Shown: in pieces, positions 9,004 through 17,880 of the stretch
How the letters are laid out: every line of letters begins with the position of its first letter
How positions within the stretch are numbered: the stretch's first letter is position 1
Assembly (NCBI RefSeq): GCF_003054705.1
Contig: NZ_QAYX01000015.1
Span: 1-64,000 of the forward strand
Reading direction: 5' to 3'
Source of the DNA: Opitutus sp. ER46
GTDB taxonomy: Bacteria > Verrucomicrobiota > Verrucomicrobiia > Opitutales > Opitutaceae
DNA: 64,000 bases
Made by a program: the position numbers and the translations under genes
Notes under the pieces: generated by a model
Told to the model about the DNA's origin: nothing
Databases searched by the model: none
Seen by the model: only the letters and a program-made list of their open reading frames with translations

Positions 9004-9094
9004 ATGCAGAATGGAGAATGTAGAATTTAGAATGCTCTGGTCCTGAGTCCGGTTCCGAGCGGCCATTCTGCATTCTCCATTCTCAATTCTTCAT
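9004..9094. repeat. Inverted word-repeat (AGAATG/CATTCT family)
   Basis: Directly after the TolC-like stop codon, a left arm of AGAATG words (9004-9034) faces a right arm of CATTCT words (9064-9094). The arms are complementary at 26 of 31 positions, around a ~29-base loop. It could form a long hairpin in the transcript of the upstream gene. Small deviations from perfect pairing are swaps between similar words. Confidence 0.8.
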
Positions 9095-9144
9095 TTGCCT
9101 TTCCGCGTCTCGCCAAGGCGCCAATTCGCTGCTTTTTTCGGCGC

Positions 9145-9669
9145 ATGTTCTTACCGGATGCGTTCCAGCGCTCCTCCCGCCACCCTTTTGCCATCCGTGG
9201 TTCGATCCTGCTGCCGCTGGCTCTCGTGATCCTCCTGCTGGCCGCTTCCGCTGCGCTGATCGTCCCCCGCGCGCAAGCCGCCCAGCGCCGGAGCCGCGCG
9301 ATCGCGACCATCACGGATTTGCGGCAGTTCGCCGCCGCCTTTCAGCACTACGCCCATGAAAAGGGCGATTGGCCCGAGACCAGCACCGCCCCCGGCGCCG
9401 TGCCCGCCGGCATGGAGAAGACCCTCGACGTCTCCCGCTGGCAGAAGACCACGCCCATCGGCGGCCGCTACGTCTTCCTGACCAACACCCGCCTCCGCGG
9501 CCAGCGGCTCCGCGCCGCCCTCTCGATCGTCAGCGTCGGCGAGGACCGCGTTTCCGCCGACGCCCGGCAGCTGGAGACTCTGGTCCAACTCGCCCGCGAA
9601 GCCGGCTTCCCGCCCAACCGGCTCCGTCTGGGTTTCCGCCAGGAGCCGTTCTACGTGATGGAGCACTAA
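9145..9669 (+). CDS. Pseudopilin-like (GspG-type) membrane-anchored protein
   Basis: The protein has 174 residues. A single N-terminal hydrophobic helix (ILLPLALVILLLAASAALIV, about residues 21-40) is followed by AAQRRSRAIATITDLRQFAAAFQHYAHEKGDWPE. This resembles type II secretion and type IV pseudopilins, in which a long amphipathic helix leads to a short globular head. The canonical prepilin site (G-F-T-L-x-E) is not present, so it may be a non-processed relative. The predicted substrate or machine is unknown. It is followed after three bases by another small anchored protein, and the two are probably one operon. Confidence 0.55.
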   Translation: MFLPDAFQRSSRHPFAIRGSILLPLALVILLLAASAALIVPRAQAAQRRSRAIATITDLRQFAAAFQHYAHEKGDWPETSTAPGAVPAGMEKTLDVSRWQKTTPIGGRYVFLTNTRLRGQRLRAALSIVSVGEDRVSADARQLETLVQLAREAGFPPNRLRLGFRQEPFYVMEH

Positions 9670-9672
9670 GCC

Positions 9673-10110
9673 ATGGCCACTCCCTCCTCCTCCGCCACCA
9701 CCCCGCGCTGGAAAACCAGCGCCGCGCTCTTGCTGATCGTCGCCGCCCTCGCGCTCTTCGCCCGGACCTACCTCGGGGCCACCCGACAGGAGAGCGTTCT
9801 CGCCCTCCCTGAGCTCGCCCGCTTTCCCGACCAGGCTGAGCACGACAGGCGCCTGCGCGACGTCATCGGCACCTTCGCCACGGGCAAAGAGGCCGGTGAA
9901 CGCGTCATCACCGTCCTCCCCAACGGCACTGTGCGCTTCGCCCTCCTCGGCCCCCTCGAGCGGACGCTCCTCGAGACCGACTCCTACCACCTCGCCCTGC
10001 ACCACAACCGCATCGCCATCGCCACCAGCGAGAGCGGACTCATCGAGGTGCTCGGACTCGACCGTCTGGCCTACTGCGGCGACGAATATCGCCGCACCAC
10101 CGGGGGCTGA
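9673..10110 (+). CDS. Small membrane-anchored hypothetical protein
   Basis: This 145-residue protein has one N-terminal membrane helix (TSAALLLIVAALALFARTYL, about residues 15-34) and a mixed soluble part ending in GLDRLAYCGDEYRRTTGG. I do not recognise a family. It starts three bases after the stop of the pseudopilin-like gene and probably belongs to the same transcript and membrane structure. The soluble part contains LPNGTVRFALLGPLERTLLE, a likely beta-rich segment. Confidence 0.5.
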   Translation: MATPSSSATTPRWKTSAALLLIVAALALFARTYLGATRQESVLALPELARFPDQAEHDRRLRDVIGTFATGKEAGERVITVLPNGTVRFALLGPLERTLLETDSYHLALHHNRIAIATSESGLIEVLGLDRLAYCGDEYRRTTGG

Positions 10111-10187
10111 CGCCTCATTGCAGCCGGTCGAATCGGCGCCCCCCTCGAATCGACCAGCCCTCGCGCCCCCCAGAGACAACGGCCGGC

Positions 10188-10291
10188 GAGTATCTGGACA
10201 TTATCCCGCCAGTATCCGGACATTATTCCGAGTATCTGGACATTATCGCGCAAATTACTGCGATTGGGCGCGATATAATTGCAGCCCTCGT
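10188..10291 (+). repeat. Triple ~21-bp repeat plus TATAATTGCAGCC element (copy A)
   Basis: Three copies of AGTATCTGGACATTAT (the second with one change) begin at 10189, 10211 and 10231. A 26-bp spacer follows the last copy, then TATAATTGCAGCC (10274-10286) and TCGTC. The same arrangement, including the 26-bp spacing, occurs in inverted orientation at 31010-31114. It lies between the end of a plus-strand gene and the 3' end of miaA. It could be an operator array with a -10-like box, or the remnant end of a mobile element with repeated transposase sites. Confidence 0.75.
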
Positions 10292-10342
10292 CCCCTCCTG
10301 CTCGGGCGCTCGTGCTCGGAGCACCTCGGCAAGCTCCGCGGC

Positions 10343-11305
10343 TCAGTCCGCAAACAGCTCGGCGGCGTCCCGCAACGCCGATGCCGCCAGCACCCGATGC
10401 GTCGGCAGCTGCGTCCGAAACCAGGTCCGCTGCTTCTTCACGAGCGCCCGCGTGTTCTTAACGATCTCCGCGGCCAGTTCCGCTTCCGGCAGCCGGCCGG
10501 CCAGCACCGCGAGCACCTCGCGGTAGCCGATCGCCTTGGCCGCACTGGGATTCTCCTCCAGCCCTTCGGCCGCCACCCGCCGCACTTCCTCGACCAACCC
10601 GTCACGCAACATCGCCGCCACCCGGGCCTCAATCCGCTGCGCCAGGTCCGCCGGCTCGCGGTCGAGCCGCGTCAGCCGCACGTCAAAATCCGCAAACGCC
10701 GAGGGGCGCCGCGCGAACGCCTCCGCCAGCTCCTGCAGTGTCCGTCCCGCCGCCAGGCATCGCTCCAGCGCCCGGGTCACGCGCCGCGGGTTCGCGACAT
10801 CCAGCGCGCCGAGTCCCTGCGGGTTGAGCGCCCGCAGCCGCTCCAGCACCTGGTCCGGCGCCAATGCCGTCACCTCCGCCCGCAGCTCCGGGCTTACGTC
10901 AACGTCGTCCGCCACCGGCGCCAGGAACGCCTTCAAATAGAAACCGCTCCCGCCCGTCACGAGCACCGCCCGCCCGCGGCCGCGGATCTCCTCGATCACC
11001 GCGCGCGCCCGCGTCACGTAGGTCGCGATATCCATGCGTTCGCGCACGCCGCACACGTCGATCAGGTGATGCGGCACCCGTGCGAGCTCGGCGCGGGTCG
11101 GCTTCGCGGTCCCAATGTCCATGCCGCGGTAAAACAGCAGCGAGTCGCACGAGACGATCTCCGCCCCGTGCGTCTCCGCCCAGCGCAACGCCCACTCGGT
11201 CTTGCCGACCGCCGTGGGGCCGGTGAGCAAATGCAGCACCGGCTTCCCTCCGCCGGTGCCCGCCGCCGCAGCGCCGCCCAGACTGGTCTCAGGAGGGACG
11301 TTCAC
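10343..11305 (-). CDS. miaA: tRNA dimethylallyltransferase
   Basis: MiaA transfers a dimethylallyl group to N6 of A37 in tRNAs that read U-starting codons. The 320-residue product shows the P-loop GPTAVGKT near residue 29, the substrate-binding segment SCDSLLFYRGMDIGTAKP, HHLIDV, TGGSGFYLKA, and the tail KAIGYREVL ... KKQRTWFR. All are diagnostic. The N-terminal 20 residues are Gly/Ala-rich and may be slightly over-extended. It lies 37 bases downstream of gltX on the same strand, so the two tRNA genes are probably cotranscribed. Confidence 0.95.
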   Translation of the reverse strand: MNVPPETSLGGAAAAGTGGGKPVLHLLTGPTAVGKTEWALRWAETHGAEIVSCDSLLFYRGMDIGTAKPTRAELARVPHHLIDVCGVRERMDIATYVTRARAVIEEIRGRGRAVLVTGGSGFYLKAFLAPVADDVDVSPELRAEVTALAPDQVLERLRALNPQGLGALDVANPRRVTRALERCLAAGRTLQELAEAFARRPSAFADFDVRLTRLDREPADLAQRIEARVAAMLRDGLVEEVRRVAAEGLEENPSAAKAIGYREVLAVLAGRLPEAELAAEIVKNTRALVKKQRTWFRTQLPTHRVLAASALRDAAELFAD

Positions 11306-11342
11306 GCGGCGAGGCTCGTGCGGACAGCCGGGACTCCGGCGC

Positions 11343-12728
11343 TCAGGTGGCGGCCAGGAAACGCGTCATCCGCGCCAGCACCCGGTCGCGGCCGAGGATC
11401 CGGATCATGCCGGTGATGCTCGGGCCGACGTTCGTGCCGGACAACGCCAGCCGCGCGACCGCCTGGTAATCGCCAAAGCCCAGCGCGTTCTTCGTCGCGA
11501 GGTCCTTGATCGCCTGCTCGATCGCGGTGTCGCTCGACAGGTCGAACGTCGGCAGCGCCGCCATGAGCTCGCGGAGCCGCGCCTTCGGGTCGCCCTTGCC
11601 CATGACCTTGTCGCGCACCTTCGCGTCGACCGGAAAGTCCTCGGTGAAGAAGTACCCCGTGTACGCCGGCAGCTCCTCCACGCCCTTGATCTTTGGCTGG
11701 CTGAGCAGCATCACGTCCCGGAAATACGCCGGCTCCGCCGCGAGCGCCGCCTGTGCGACCGCGTTCCCGGTCTGCCGCTCGAAGTAGCCGCGCGCGAGGG
11801 TCAGGAACGCGTCCGCCGGCAGCGCCAGCAGGTACGCCATGTTCATGTGCGCGAGTTTCTTCTCGTCGAAACGCGCGTTGCTCTGGTTCACGCCCGGCAG
11901 GTCGAACAGCCGGATGATGTCCGCGATCGGCATCTTCTCGCGGTCGTCGCCCGGGTTCCACCCCAGCAGGCAGAGGAAGTTCACCAGCGCCTCCGGCAGG
12001 TAACCGCGACGCTGATACTCCTCGATCAATGCGCCCTGGTCGCGCTTCGACATTTTGCCCGGGCCGTTCTGCTTCAGGATCAGCGGAATGTGCGCGAACT
12101 CCGGCGGCTGCACGCCAAAGGCCTGATACAGCAGCACGTGCTTGGAGGTGTTCGAGAGATGATCCTCCCCGCGGATCACGTGCGTGATCTGCATCGCGAT
12201 GTCGTCGATGACGTTCACCAGGTGAAACACCGGGCTGCCGTCCGACCGCACGATCACGAAGTCCTCGTCCTCGACGCGCTCCACGCGTCCACGGATCAGG
12301 TCGTTGATCACCACCGGCGCCGCCTTCACCTTGGTCACCGTCTTCTTGCGGTGCGCGTCAAAGACCTCGTAGCGCTCGCCGTCGACTTTGAGCCACGTCG
12401 CGCCGTCCTTCTCGTACGCGCGGCCCGACGCCAGCAGGCGGTCGATGTACTCCTTGTACACGGCATTGCGCTCACTCTGCTTGTACGGGCCGTAGGCCCC
12501 GCCCACCTTCGGACCTTCATCCCAGTCCATGCCCAGCCAGCGCAGGCTGTCGTAAATCACATTCAGGAATGCCTCACTGTTGCGCTCCTTGTCCGTGTCC
12601 TCGATGCGCAGGACGAAGGCGCCGCCGGTGTGGCGGGCGTAAAGCCAGTTGAACAGGGCCGTCCGGGCACTGCCGATGTGGAAGAACCCGGTCGGACTCG
12701 GAGCAAAGCGAACACGAACTTGAGACAT
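11343..12728 (-). CDS. gltX: Glutamyl-tRNA synthetase
   Basis: This is a class I synthetase charging tRNA-Glu (461 residues). The N-terminus [20 protein letters not shown] holds the HIGH-type motif, and [21 protein letters not shown] holds the KMSKS loop. [11 protein letters not shown] and [15 protein letters not shown] are also typical. The start ATG at 12728 gives the standard [14 protein letters not shown] opening. The gene is divergent from the M14 peptidase gene, with about 48 bases shared between the starts, and leads into miaA. I cannot tell from sequence alone whether it is discriminating. Confidence 0.96.
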   Translation of the reverse strand: MSQVRVRFAPSPTGFFHIGSARTALFNWLYARHTGGAFVLRIEDTDKERNSEAFLNVIYDSLRWLGMDWDEGPKVGGAYGPYKQSERNAVYKEYIDRLLASGRAYEKDGATWLKVDGERYEVFDAHRKKTVTKVKAAPVVINDLIRGRVERVEDEDFVIVRSDGSPVFHLVNVIDDIAMQITHVIRGEDHLSNTSKHVLLYQAFGVQPPEFAHIPLILKQNGPGKMSKRDQGALIEEYQRRGYLPEALVNFLCLLGWNPGDDREKMPIADIIRLFDLPGVNQSNARFDEKKLAHMNMAYLLALPADAFLTLARGYFERQTGNAVAQAALAAEPAYFRDVMLLSQPKIKGVEELPAYTGYFFTEDFPVDAKVRDKVMGKGDPKARLRELMAALPTFDLSSDTAIEQAIKDLATKNALGFGDYQAVARLALSGTNVGPSITGMIRILGRDRVLARMTRFLAAT

Positions 12729-12776
12729 GCCGATGGAATTCGCAGATTCCCAAACCAAAGGAAAGGTTTTCGTTCC

Positions 12777-13559
12777 GTGCCCACACCCACCGCCCTTCTC
12801 GACCCCGCCACCTATCTCGCCCGTTTCGAAGCCGCCGCTCCCCGCGCGGGCTTTCGCCTCGAACGTTTTGGCGAGATCGCCGATTACCCGCTCCTGGCCG
12901 CTTCCCGCCGCACGCCCGGCCCGCGGCCGCGCATCTACCTCTCGGCCGGAATCCACGGCGACGAACCCGCCCCGCCGTTCGCGCTGCTCGCCGCCCTCGA
13001 GCAGGGCGTCTTCGACGCGCGCGCGGTGTGGATCATGTGCCCGCTCCTGAACCCGCTCGGCTTCACGCGCCGCACCCGCGAGAACGCCGAGGGCGTCGAC
13101 CTCAACCGCGATTACCGCGCGTTTCGGACCGCCGAGATCCAGGCCCACGCCCGCTGGCTTCGCGCCCAGCCCAACTTCGACCTCGCGATCTGCGTCCACG
13201 AGGACTGGGAGTCCAATGGCTTCTACCTTTACGAGCTCAACGCCACCGGCACCCCGGGGTTTGCCCGGGAGATTGTCGATGCCGTCGCCGCCTGCTGTCC
13301 GATCGATCCCGCCACCGTCATCGATGGACGGCCCATCTCGGCGCCGGGCATCATCCGGCCCGACGGCGACCCGTTCGAGCGCGATCTCTGGCCCGAGGCG
13401 TTCTACCTGCGTGCGCACCACACGCAGCTGAGCTACACCTTCGAGACCCCGTCGTCCTTCCCGCTCGACCAGCGCGTCAACGCGCTCGTCACCGCCATCC
13501 GCACCGCCATCGATCAGCTGCTCGGCGCGCCGGCCGATACCCGTCCCGCCGCCGACTGA
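12777..13559 (+). CDS. M14-family zinc carboxypeptidase / succinylglutamate desuccinylase-like protein
   Basis: The 260-residue product starts at a GTG (12777), with GAAAGG about nine bases upstream. The zinc ligands are visible: [10 protein letters not shown] (His60, Glu63) and CVHED (His141). LNRDYR supplies the Asn-Arg pair that binds the substrate carboxylate, and YTFETPSS supplies the late catalytic Glu. These fit the M14 metallocarboxypeptidase fold, close to the AstE/aspartoacylase-like branch. No signal peptide is seen, so it is probably cytoplasmic. The substrate is unknown; the neighbours are unrelated tRNA genes. Confidence 0.82.
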   Translation: MPTPTALLDPATYLARFEAAAPRAGFRLERFGEIADYPLLAASRRTPGPRPRIYLSAGIHGDEPAPPFALLAALEQGVFDARAVWIMCPLLNPLGFTRRTRENAEGVDLNRDYRAFRTAEIQAHARWLRAQPNFDLAICVHEDWESNGFYLYELNATGTPGFAREIVDAVAACCPIDPATVIDGRPISAPGIIRPDGDPFERDLWPEAFYLRAHHTQLSYTFETPSSFPLDQRVNALVTAIRTAIDQLLGAPADTRPAAD

Positions 13560-13621
13560 CTCCTCAGCCCCGCTCCCGCACGGCGGCATCGCGGGAGCTC
13601 CGCCGCCGCTCTTGCCCGCGC

Positions 13622-14473
13622 TCAGGCCGGCAGCGCGAGTCCGCGCTCGGCGCAGAATGTCTGCATGTCCGCCGCGAGCGGCGCCGTGAACACGTGGTCC
13701 AGCCCGGCTCCCCGCAGGTCGATCTCCGCGCAATGCAGCGCCTGCCGCGACAGGAGCAACTGGGCCGCGAGTCGCGGCGTCCAGCCATGATCGATGAACT
13801 CGAGGTAACAGGTCGCGTCCCCGCCGTAGATCTTGTCGCCGACCATCGGATGGCCGAGCCACTCCGCATGCGCCCGGATCTGGTGCTTGCGCCCGGTCTC
13901 CGTCACCACGCGCACCAGGCTGAACGGCTCGGCCGCCTCCGCGGGCGAAACCGACAAGGGCGTGAAATGGCTCACCGCCTTCTGGCCGTCCGTCGTCACC
14001 GCCGATTTCAGAAACACCATGCTGTGCACGTCGTCGCCCAGCGGCTGATCGACCGTCACCGGCGCGGTCAACCGCCCCCGCAGGATCGCTACGTACGCTT
14101 TGCCCACCGTGCGCTTTTGCATGGCCACTTGCAGGCGGCTGGCCATGGCCGCGTCCTTCGTCAGCACCACGATCCCGCTCGTCTCCCGATCCAGCCGGAA
14201 AACCAGGTGCACCGTCGGCAACCCGCTGTATTCGCGCAACGCGCCAACCAGGCTCGACCATGGGCCCGCCTTCGACGGGTGGCAGACGACGTCACCCGGT
14301 TTGTTCACCACGAGCAGGCGTTCGTCCTCGTACACGACCCAGCCGGGCACCTCGGACGGATCGATCATGCGCACCGGCCCCGTGGTGCGGGGTCGCCGCG
14401 GCCAGGCGCAAGCCCGCCGCGAAAAGACGTCGTCGGGCTCGCCCACCGGCCCGGTCGTCGGCACGTCGCTCAC
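13622..14473 (-). CDS. RluA-family RNA pseudouridine synthase
   Basis: The core [16 protein letters not shown], the catalytic segment [17 protein letters not shown] (Asp in HRLD-type motif, here FRLD) and [24 protein letters not shown] mark a RluA-type pseudouridine synthase. The target RNA is not predictable; no S4 domain is seen. I place the start at GTG 14473. It overlaps the upstream SDR stop as GTGA and so would be translationally coupled, giving 283 residues. An internal ATG at 14368 (248 residues) is the alternative, because residues 1-35 look non-conserved. Confidence 0.88.
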   Translation of the reverse strand: MSDVPTTGPVGEPDDVFSRRACAWPRRPRTTGPVRMIDPSEVPGWVVYEDERLLVVNKPGDVVCHPSKAGPWSSLVGALREYSGLPTVHLVFRLDRETSGIVVLTKDAAMASRLQVAMQKRTVGKAYVAILRGRLTAPVTVDQPLGDDVHSMVFLKSAVTTDGQKAVSHFTPLSVSPAEAAEPFSLVRVVTETGRKHQIRAHAEWLGHPMVGDKIYGGDATCYLEFIDHGWTPRLAAQLLLSRQALHCAEIDLRGAGLDHVFTAPLAADMQTFCAERGLALPA

Positions 14474-15288
14474 AAGGCCACCCGATCCCGCCGGTAGCGG
14501 CCTAGGACCATCGCCGCGAGGCGCGCCGCCAGCGGTTTCGGAAGTTTCGACGCGGCAAACGTGTACGCCCGGTTCTTCCATCCGGTCACCAGCTGGCTGC
14601 GGCCCCGGCCCAGCGCATCCATCGTCAGCGCGACGACCTCGTCCGCCGTCATGCTCAACGCCGGCGAGACCGCCCCGTCGCGCAGCCCGGCCGCGCGAAA
14701 GAAGGCCGTCTCGGTCGGTCCCGGACACACGGCCAGCGCCCTCACCCCGGTGCCGCGCAATTCCTCGTTCAACGCCAGGCTCCAGTGCAGCACGAACGCC
14801 TTCGACGCCCCGTAGGTCGCCGCGTACGCCGTCGGCTGAAACGCCGCGGTCGACGCGATCGTCACGATCGCCCCGCCACGCTGCTTCAGCACCGGCAGCA
14901 GCCTTCCGGTCAGTTCCACGACCGCCCGGACGTTCACATCAATCATTTCGAGCTGCCGCGTAAGATTTGGCTCAGGAAACCGGCCATATGCGCCGAAACC
15001 ACTATTGTTGATGAGCAGGACCCGCCCCCTCGGAGTACCTTCCAGCCAGGCGATGACTTGGCTTGCGGCATGCTCAACCTCCCCCATGCGGGACAGGTCA
15101 CAGGCGATGTGCTTCAGCTCGGATGACGCAGAAAAGTTCTCCGGCGAACGGCGCGACAGGTTGCAAATCCGCAGCCCCGGGTGCACCTTCCGCGCGTGCC
15201 CGATGAATGCCTGCCCAAGGCCGGAAGACCCGCCGGTGATGACAGCAGAGGAAAAGGATTGGAGGACTTCGCTTAGCGAGGTGGGCAC
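14470..15288 (-). CDS. Short-chain dehydrogenase/reductase
   Basis: This is a classical SDR of about 272 residues. The cofactor motif AVITGGSSGLGQAFIG (TGxxxGxG), the NNSGFG motif, the catalytic IASTAAFQPTAYAATYGASKA (Ser, Tyr-x-x-x-Lys) and CPGPTETAF are all present. The spacing resembles cytoplasmic NADP-dependent SDRs related to DltE/YqjQ. The substrate is unknown. The frame stays open upstream into the promoter of the divergent hibernation factor; I use GTG 15288, which places the Rossmann strand at residue 13. The stop overlaps the RluA-type gene by four bases. Confidence 0.85.
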   Translation of the reverse strand: MPTSLSEVLQSFSSAVITGGSSGLGQAFIGHARKVHPGLRICNLSRRSPENFSASSELKHIACDLSRMGEVEHAASQVIAWLEGTPRGRVLLINNSGFGAYGRFPEPNLTRQLEMIDVNVRAVVELTGRLLPVLKQRGGAIVTIASTAAFQPTAYAATYGASKAFVLHWSLALNEELRGTGVRALAVCPGPTETAFFRAAGLRDGAVSPALSMTADEVVALTMDALGRGRSQLVTGWKNRAYTFAASKLPKPLAARLAAMVLGRYRRDRVAL

Positions 15289-15363
15289 GTTGAAACAAAG
15301 GGATGCTTTTCCCACGGTCCGGCGCCGCGCCGGGCTTTGGAAACCCAAAACAAACGCAGAAAC

Positions 15364-15738
15364 ATGAACAGCCAAAACAACCACGAAGTGATCGTTTCCG
15401 GCATTCATCTTGAGCTGACCCCGTCACTCAAGACATTCGTCCGCGAGAAAGCCGAACGTCTCTTCCGCCATGAGGAGCGCATCGTGCGCGTCCGCGTGGA
15501 ACTGGAATGCGACCGCAGCGCTGCGATCGGCATGCAGTTCAAGGCTAAGGGCCACATCGAGATCCACGGGCCCGATATGAATGCGGTCGTTCAGACCGAT
15601 GACTGCCACAAGGCTATTTCCATGCTGGTCGACAAACTCGACCGGATGCTCCAGCGACGTCACCAACTCCATCGCGTCAAACGCAACCACCCTCACGCCG
15701 TCGAGCTGAACTCGACGCTGCCCAAGGTCGTCACCTAG
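15364..15738 (+). CDS. hpf: Ribosome hibernation promoting factor / sigma-54 modulation family protein
   Basis: The 124-residue product is a short-form HPF/RaiA (S30AE) protein, which binds the 30S decoding region in stationary phase and stops translation. Visible features are VIVSGIHLELTPSLKTFVREKAERLFRHE, the beta strand RVRVELECD, and the Lys/Arg-rich helix MLVDKLDRMLQRRHQLHRVK. The long-form C-terminal dimerisation domain is absent. The start is ATG 15364; an in-frame TTG at 15337 is less likely. A strong terminator follows 26 bases after the stop. Confidence 0.92.
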   Translation: MNSQNNHEVIVSGIHLELTPSLKTFVREKAERLFRHEERIVRVRVELECDRSAAIGMQFKAKGHIEIHGPDMNAVVQTDDCHKAISMLVDKLDRMLQRRHQLHRVKRNHPHAVELNSTLPKVVT

Positions 15739-15764
15739 ACGCGTCCGCTGCGTGATCTTCCCCC

Positions 15765-15793
15765 GGCCCGCTGGTCGCCAGCGGGCCTTTTTG
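15765..15793 (+). terminator. Rho-independent terminator of hpf
   Basis: A perfect 10-bp stem GGCCCGCTGG / CCAGCGGGCC with loop TCG is followed immediately by TTTTTG. It lies just after hpf. This is the clearest intrinsic terminator in the window. Confidence 0.95.
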
Positions 15794-15855
15794 TTGAACG
15801 CCTTGGCCACCCGGCCACAGCCACACGCCCTGCCCGCCCCCCGGCCTGAGTCGCT

Positions 15856-16110
15856 TCACCGCCAGCGTTCGCCCCCGCTGATCTCGCGCACCGCCATCTG
15901 GCCGTCGATCAGGTCCAAGGCGGACGCCACCAGCGGCAGGCGCACGTCGAGTTCGCTCATGATTTCCTTCCGCACCTCGCGGATCTGCGGCACGGACATC
16001 GTCTTAAGCGCCGCGCTGATCACGGCGATGATCATCTCGGCCTGCTCCTCCGCCGAGAAGCCATTCAGCGAGTTCAGTATCCTGGTGGCAAAATCGTCGT
16101 CCGCTTCCAT
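15856..16110 (-). CDS. Small acidic hypothetical protein
   Basis: This 84-residue protein (MEADDDFATRILNSLNGFSAEEQAEM ... REISGGERWR) looks all-helical and soluble. I recognise no family. The composition is protein-like (hydrophobic spacing, acidic bias) rather than antisense-like, and the reading frame upstream of the ATG is Arg/Gly/Ala-rich and implausible, which favours this start. It runs opposite to hpf and is divergent from the aldo/keto reductase gene about 200 bp away. Confidence 0.5.
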   Translation of the reverse strand: MEADDDFATRILNSLNGFSAEEQAEMIIAVISAALKTMSVPQIREVRKEIMSELDVRLPLVASALDLIDGQMAVREISGGERWR

Positions 16111-16311
16111 GGGTGCCGTGTTCGTCCGCCACCATGCCCTGCCGTTCCGCCTCCGCCCATGGGGTGCTGACCGCTCGGAGAGTCCCCTGCGCCGGCACGG
16201 TGAAACTCCCCGTCGCACCCGCGGCCTGGGCCTGAGGCAGGAGCCGCTGCCTGACGGTCTGCAGCCTTTCCCGTTGCCGCGCCGCACCGCGCCGATGACG
16301 CTGCCGCCACC

Positions 16312-17319
16312 ATGCCCTACGTCCCCGCCCCTTCCCGCTACTCGAACCCGGCGTTGTACCGGCGCTGCGGTCGCAGCGGCCTCCAGCTTCCCGCGCTTTC
16401 CCTCGGCCTCTGGCACAACTTCGGCGCGGTCGACGACTTCGCGAACAGTCGCGCGCTGATCCTGCGGGCGTTCGACCTGGGCATCACCCACTTCGATCTC
16501 GCCAATAACTACGGCCCGCCCCCCGGCTCGGCCGAGGAGACATTCGGCCGCGTCCTGCATGCCGATCTCGCCGCCTACCGCGACGAGCTCATCATTTCCA
16601 CCAAGGCCGGTTATACGATGTGGGAGGGCCCCTACGGTGACTGGGGCTCCCGTAAGTACCTGCTCGCCTCCCTTGATCAGAGCCTGCGCCGGATGCGCCT
16701 CGATTACGTCGACATTTTCTACTCGCACCGACCCGATCCGCACACGCCCCTCGAGGAAACGATGGCAGCCCTCGACCACGCCGTCCGCCAGGGCAAGGCG
16801 CTGTACGTCGGCCTCTCCAACTACAATGCCGAGCAGACCGCCCGCGCCGCGCGCATCCTGCGCGAACTCGGCACGCCCTGCCTCATTCACCAGCCGAAGT
16901 ACCACATGTTCGACCGCTGGATCGAGGGTGGGCTCACGCGCGTCCTCGCCGAGGAGGGCATTGGCTCCATCGCCTTCTGCCCGCTCGCCCAAGGGCTTCT
17001 CACCAATCGCTATCTCAACGGCATCCCCGCCGACGCCCGCGCCGCCCGCGATCCGCGCTTCCTGAAGCCGGAACACATCACCGAGGAGAAGCTCGGCAAG
17101 ATCCGGCAGCTCGACACCCTCGCCAAGCGCCGGGGTCAGTCCGTCGCCCAGCTGGCGCTTTCCTGGGTGCTCCGCGACCCGGTCGTCACCTCCGCGCTCA
17201 TCGGCGCCAGCAAGGTCAGCCAGATCGAGGAGAACGTCGCCGCGCTTCAGGCCCCCGCCCTCAACGTCGAGGAGATCGCCACCATCGAGCGCATCCTCAG
17301 CGGCCAGGTCTTCGCCTGA
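16312..17319 (+). CDS. gpr: Aldo/keto reductase of the YghZ/Gpr type (L-glyceraldehyde 3-phosphate reductase)
   Basis: The 335-residue product is a very close match in pattern to E. coli YghZ (Gpr). Shared segments include CGRSGLQLPALSLGLWHNFG, FDLGITHFDLANNYGPPPGS, ELIISTKAGY and RKYLLASLDQSL. The catalytic Asp/Tyr/Lys/His tetrad is represented by FDLANNYG, STKAG and YSHR. YghZ-type enzymes reduce L-glyceraldehyde 3-phosphate and methylglyoxal with NADPH, a detoxification role. It is a cytoplasmic (alpha/beta)8 barrel. It stands alone, and the downstream gene converges on it. Confidence 0.92.
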   Translation: MPYVPAPSRYSNPALYRRCGRSGLQLPALSLGLWHNFGAVDDFANSRALILRAFDLGITHFDLANNYGPPPGSAEETFGRVLHADLAAYRDELIISTKAGYTMWEGPYGDWGSRKYLLASLDQSLRRMRLDYVDIFYSHRPDPHTPLEETMAALDHAVRQGKALYVGLSNYNAEQTARAARILRELGTPCLIHQPKYHMFDRWIEGGLTRVLAEEGIGSIAFCPLAQGLLTNRYLNGIPADARAARDPRFLKPEHITEEKLGKIRQLDTLAKRRGQSVAQLALSWVLRDPVVTSALIGASKVSQIEENVAALQAPALNVEEIATIERILSGQVFA

Positions 17320-17367
17320 CCGCGCCTGTCCCGCCGCCCGCGCCGATCTGCGCGGCGGCGCCGCTCG

Positions 17368-17688
17368 CTACAGCGCCGCCGCCGCCCAACCCGGCACGTC
17401 GAAGCGCCGGCCGTGCAGGTGGTCGCGCATCGCTGCCTGCAGCCAGGGACGCGTGCAGGAGCTGTCGAGCACCTCGATCTGCGTGCGGCCGTCCTCCTGG
17501 TGCAGTTGGTACTTCTCGATCGTCACCCCGATCGCGCTCACCTCGCCCTGCAGCTGCACGACGACGTCGATCCGCTTGCGCCCCGAGTCGATCGTCAGCT
17601 CCTCCACGGCGCCATAACGGCCGATCAGGTTGTTGGCGTAGCTCTTCGCCGCCTTGCTGGAGATGAGGTCTTTGGCCGCGGTAAACAT
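17368..17688 (-). CDS. Conserved-looking hypothetical protein, about 106 residues
   Basis: I start at ATG 17688, giving MFTAAKDLISSKAAKSYANN. The pattern is an N-terminal helix, then alternating strands: YGAVEELTIDSGRKRIDVVVQLQGE, VTIEKYQLHQ and TQIEVLDSSCTRPWLQAAMRDHL. It looks like a small soluble alpha/beta protein. No known family is recognised. It converges with gpr, 48 bases away, and is divergent from the ubiB-like gene. Confidence 0.6.
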   Translation of the reverse strand: MFTAAKDLISSKAAKSYANNLIGRYGAVEELTIDSGRKRIDVVVQLQGEVSAIGVTIEKYQLHQEDGRTQIEVLDSSCTRPWLQAAMRDHLHGRRFDVPGWAAAAL

Positions 17689-17880
17689 CGCCGGCACCGT
17701 AGCACAGCAGCCGGTCATTGCGACTCAGGTCTTGCCCCACCGGGAAGCCACCCAGTCCGCCCGGCATCATTCTCCCGCGGCGCCACCAGCCGGGTTCGCG
17801 GAGGGCCGGCGAGAACCACGCCCGCCCTTGCCTGTCCGCATCCCGGCGCCCGCCCCGTCACCGCGGCCGCCGGATCGTCC

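Noticed and set aside
11343-14261. 972-codon minus-strand frame
   Set aside because: Only the gltX part (from 12728) is protein-like; the upstream part is antisense to the M14 peptidase gene.
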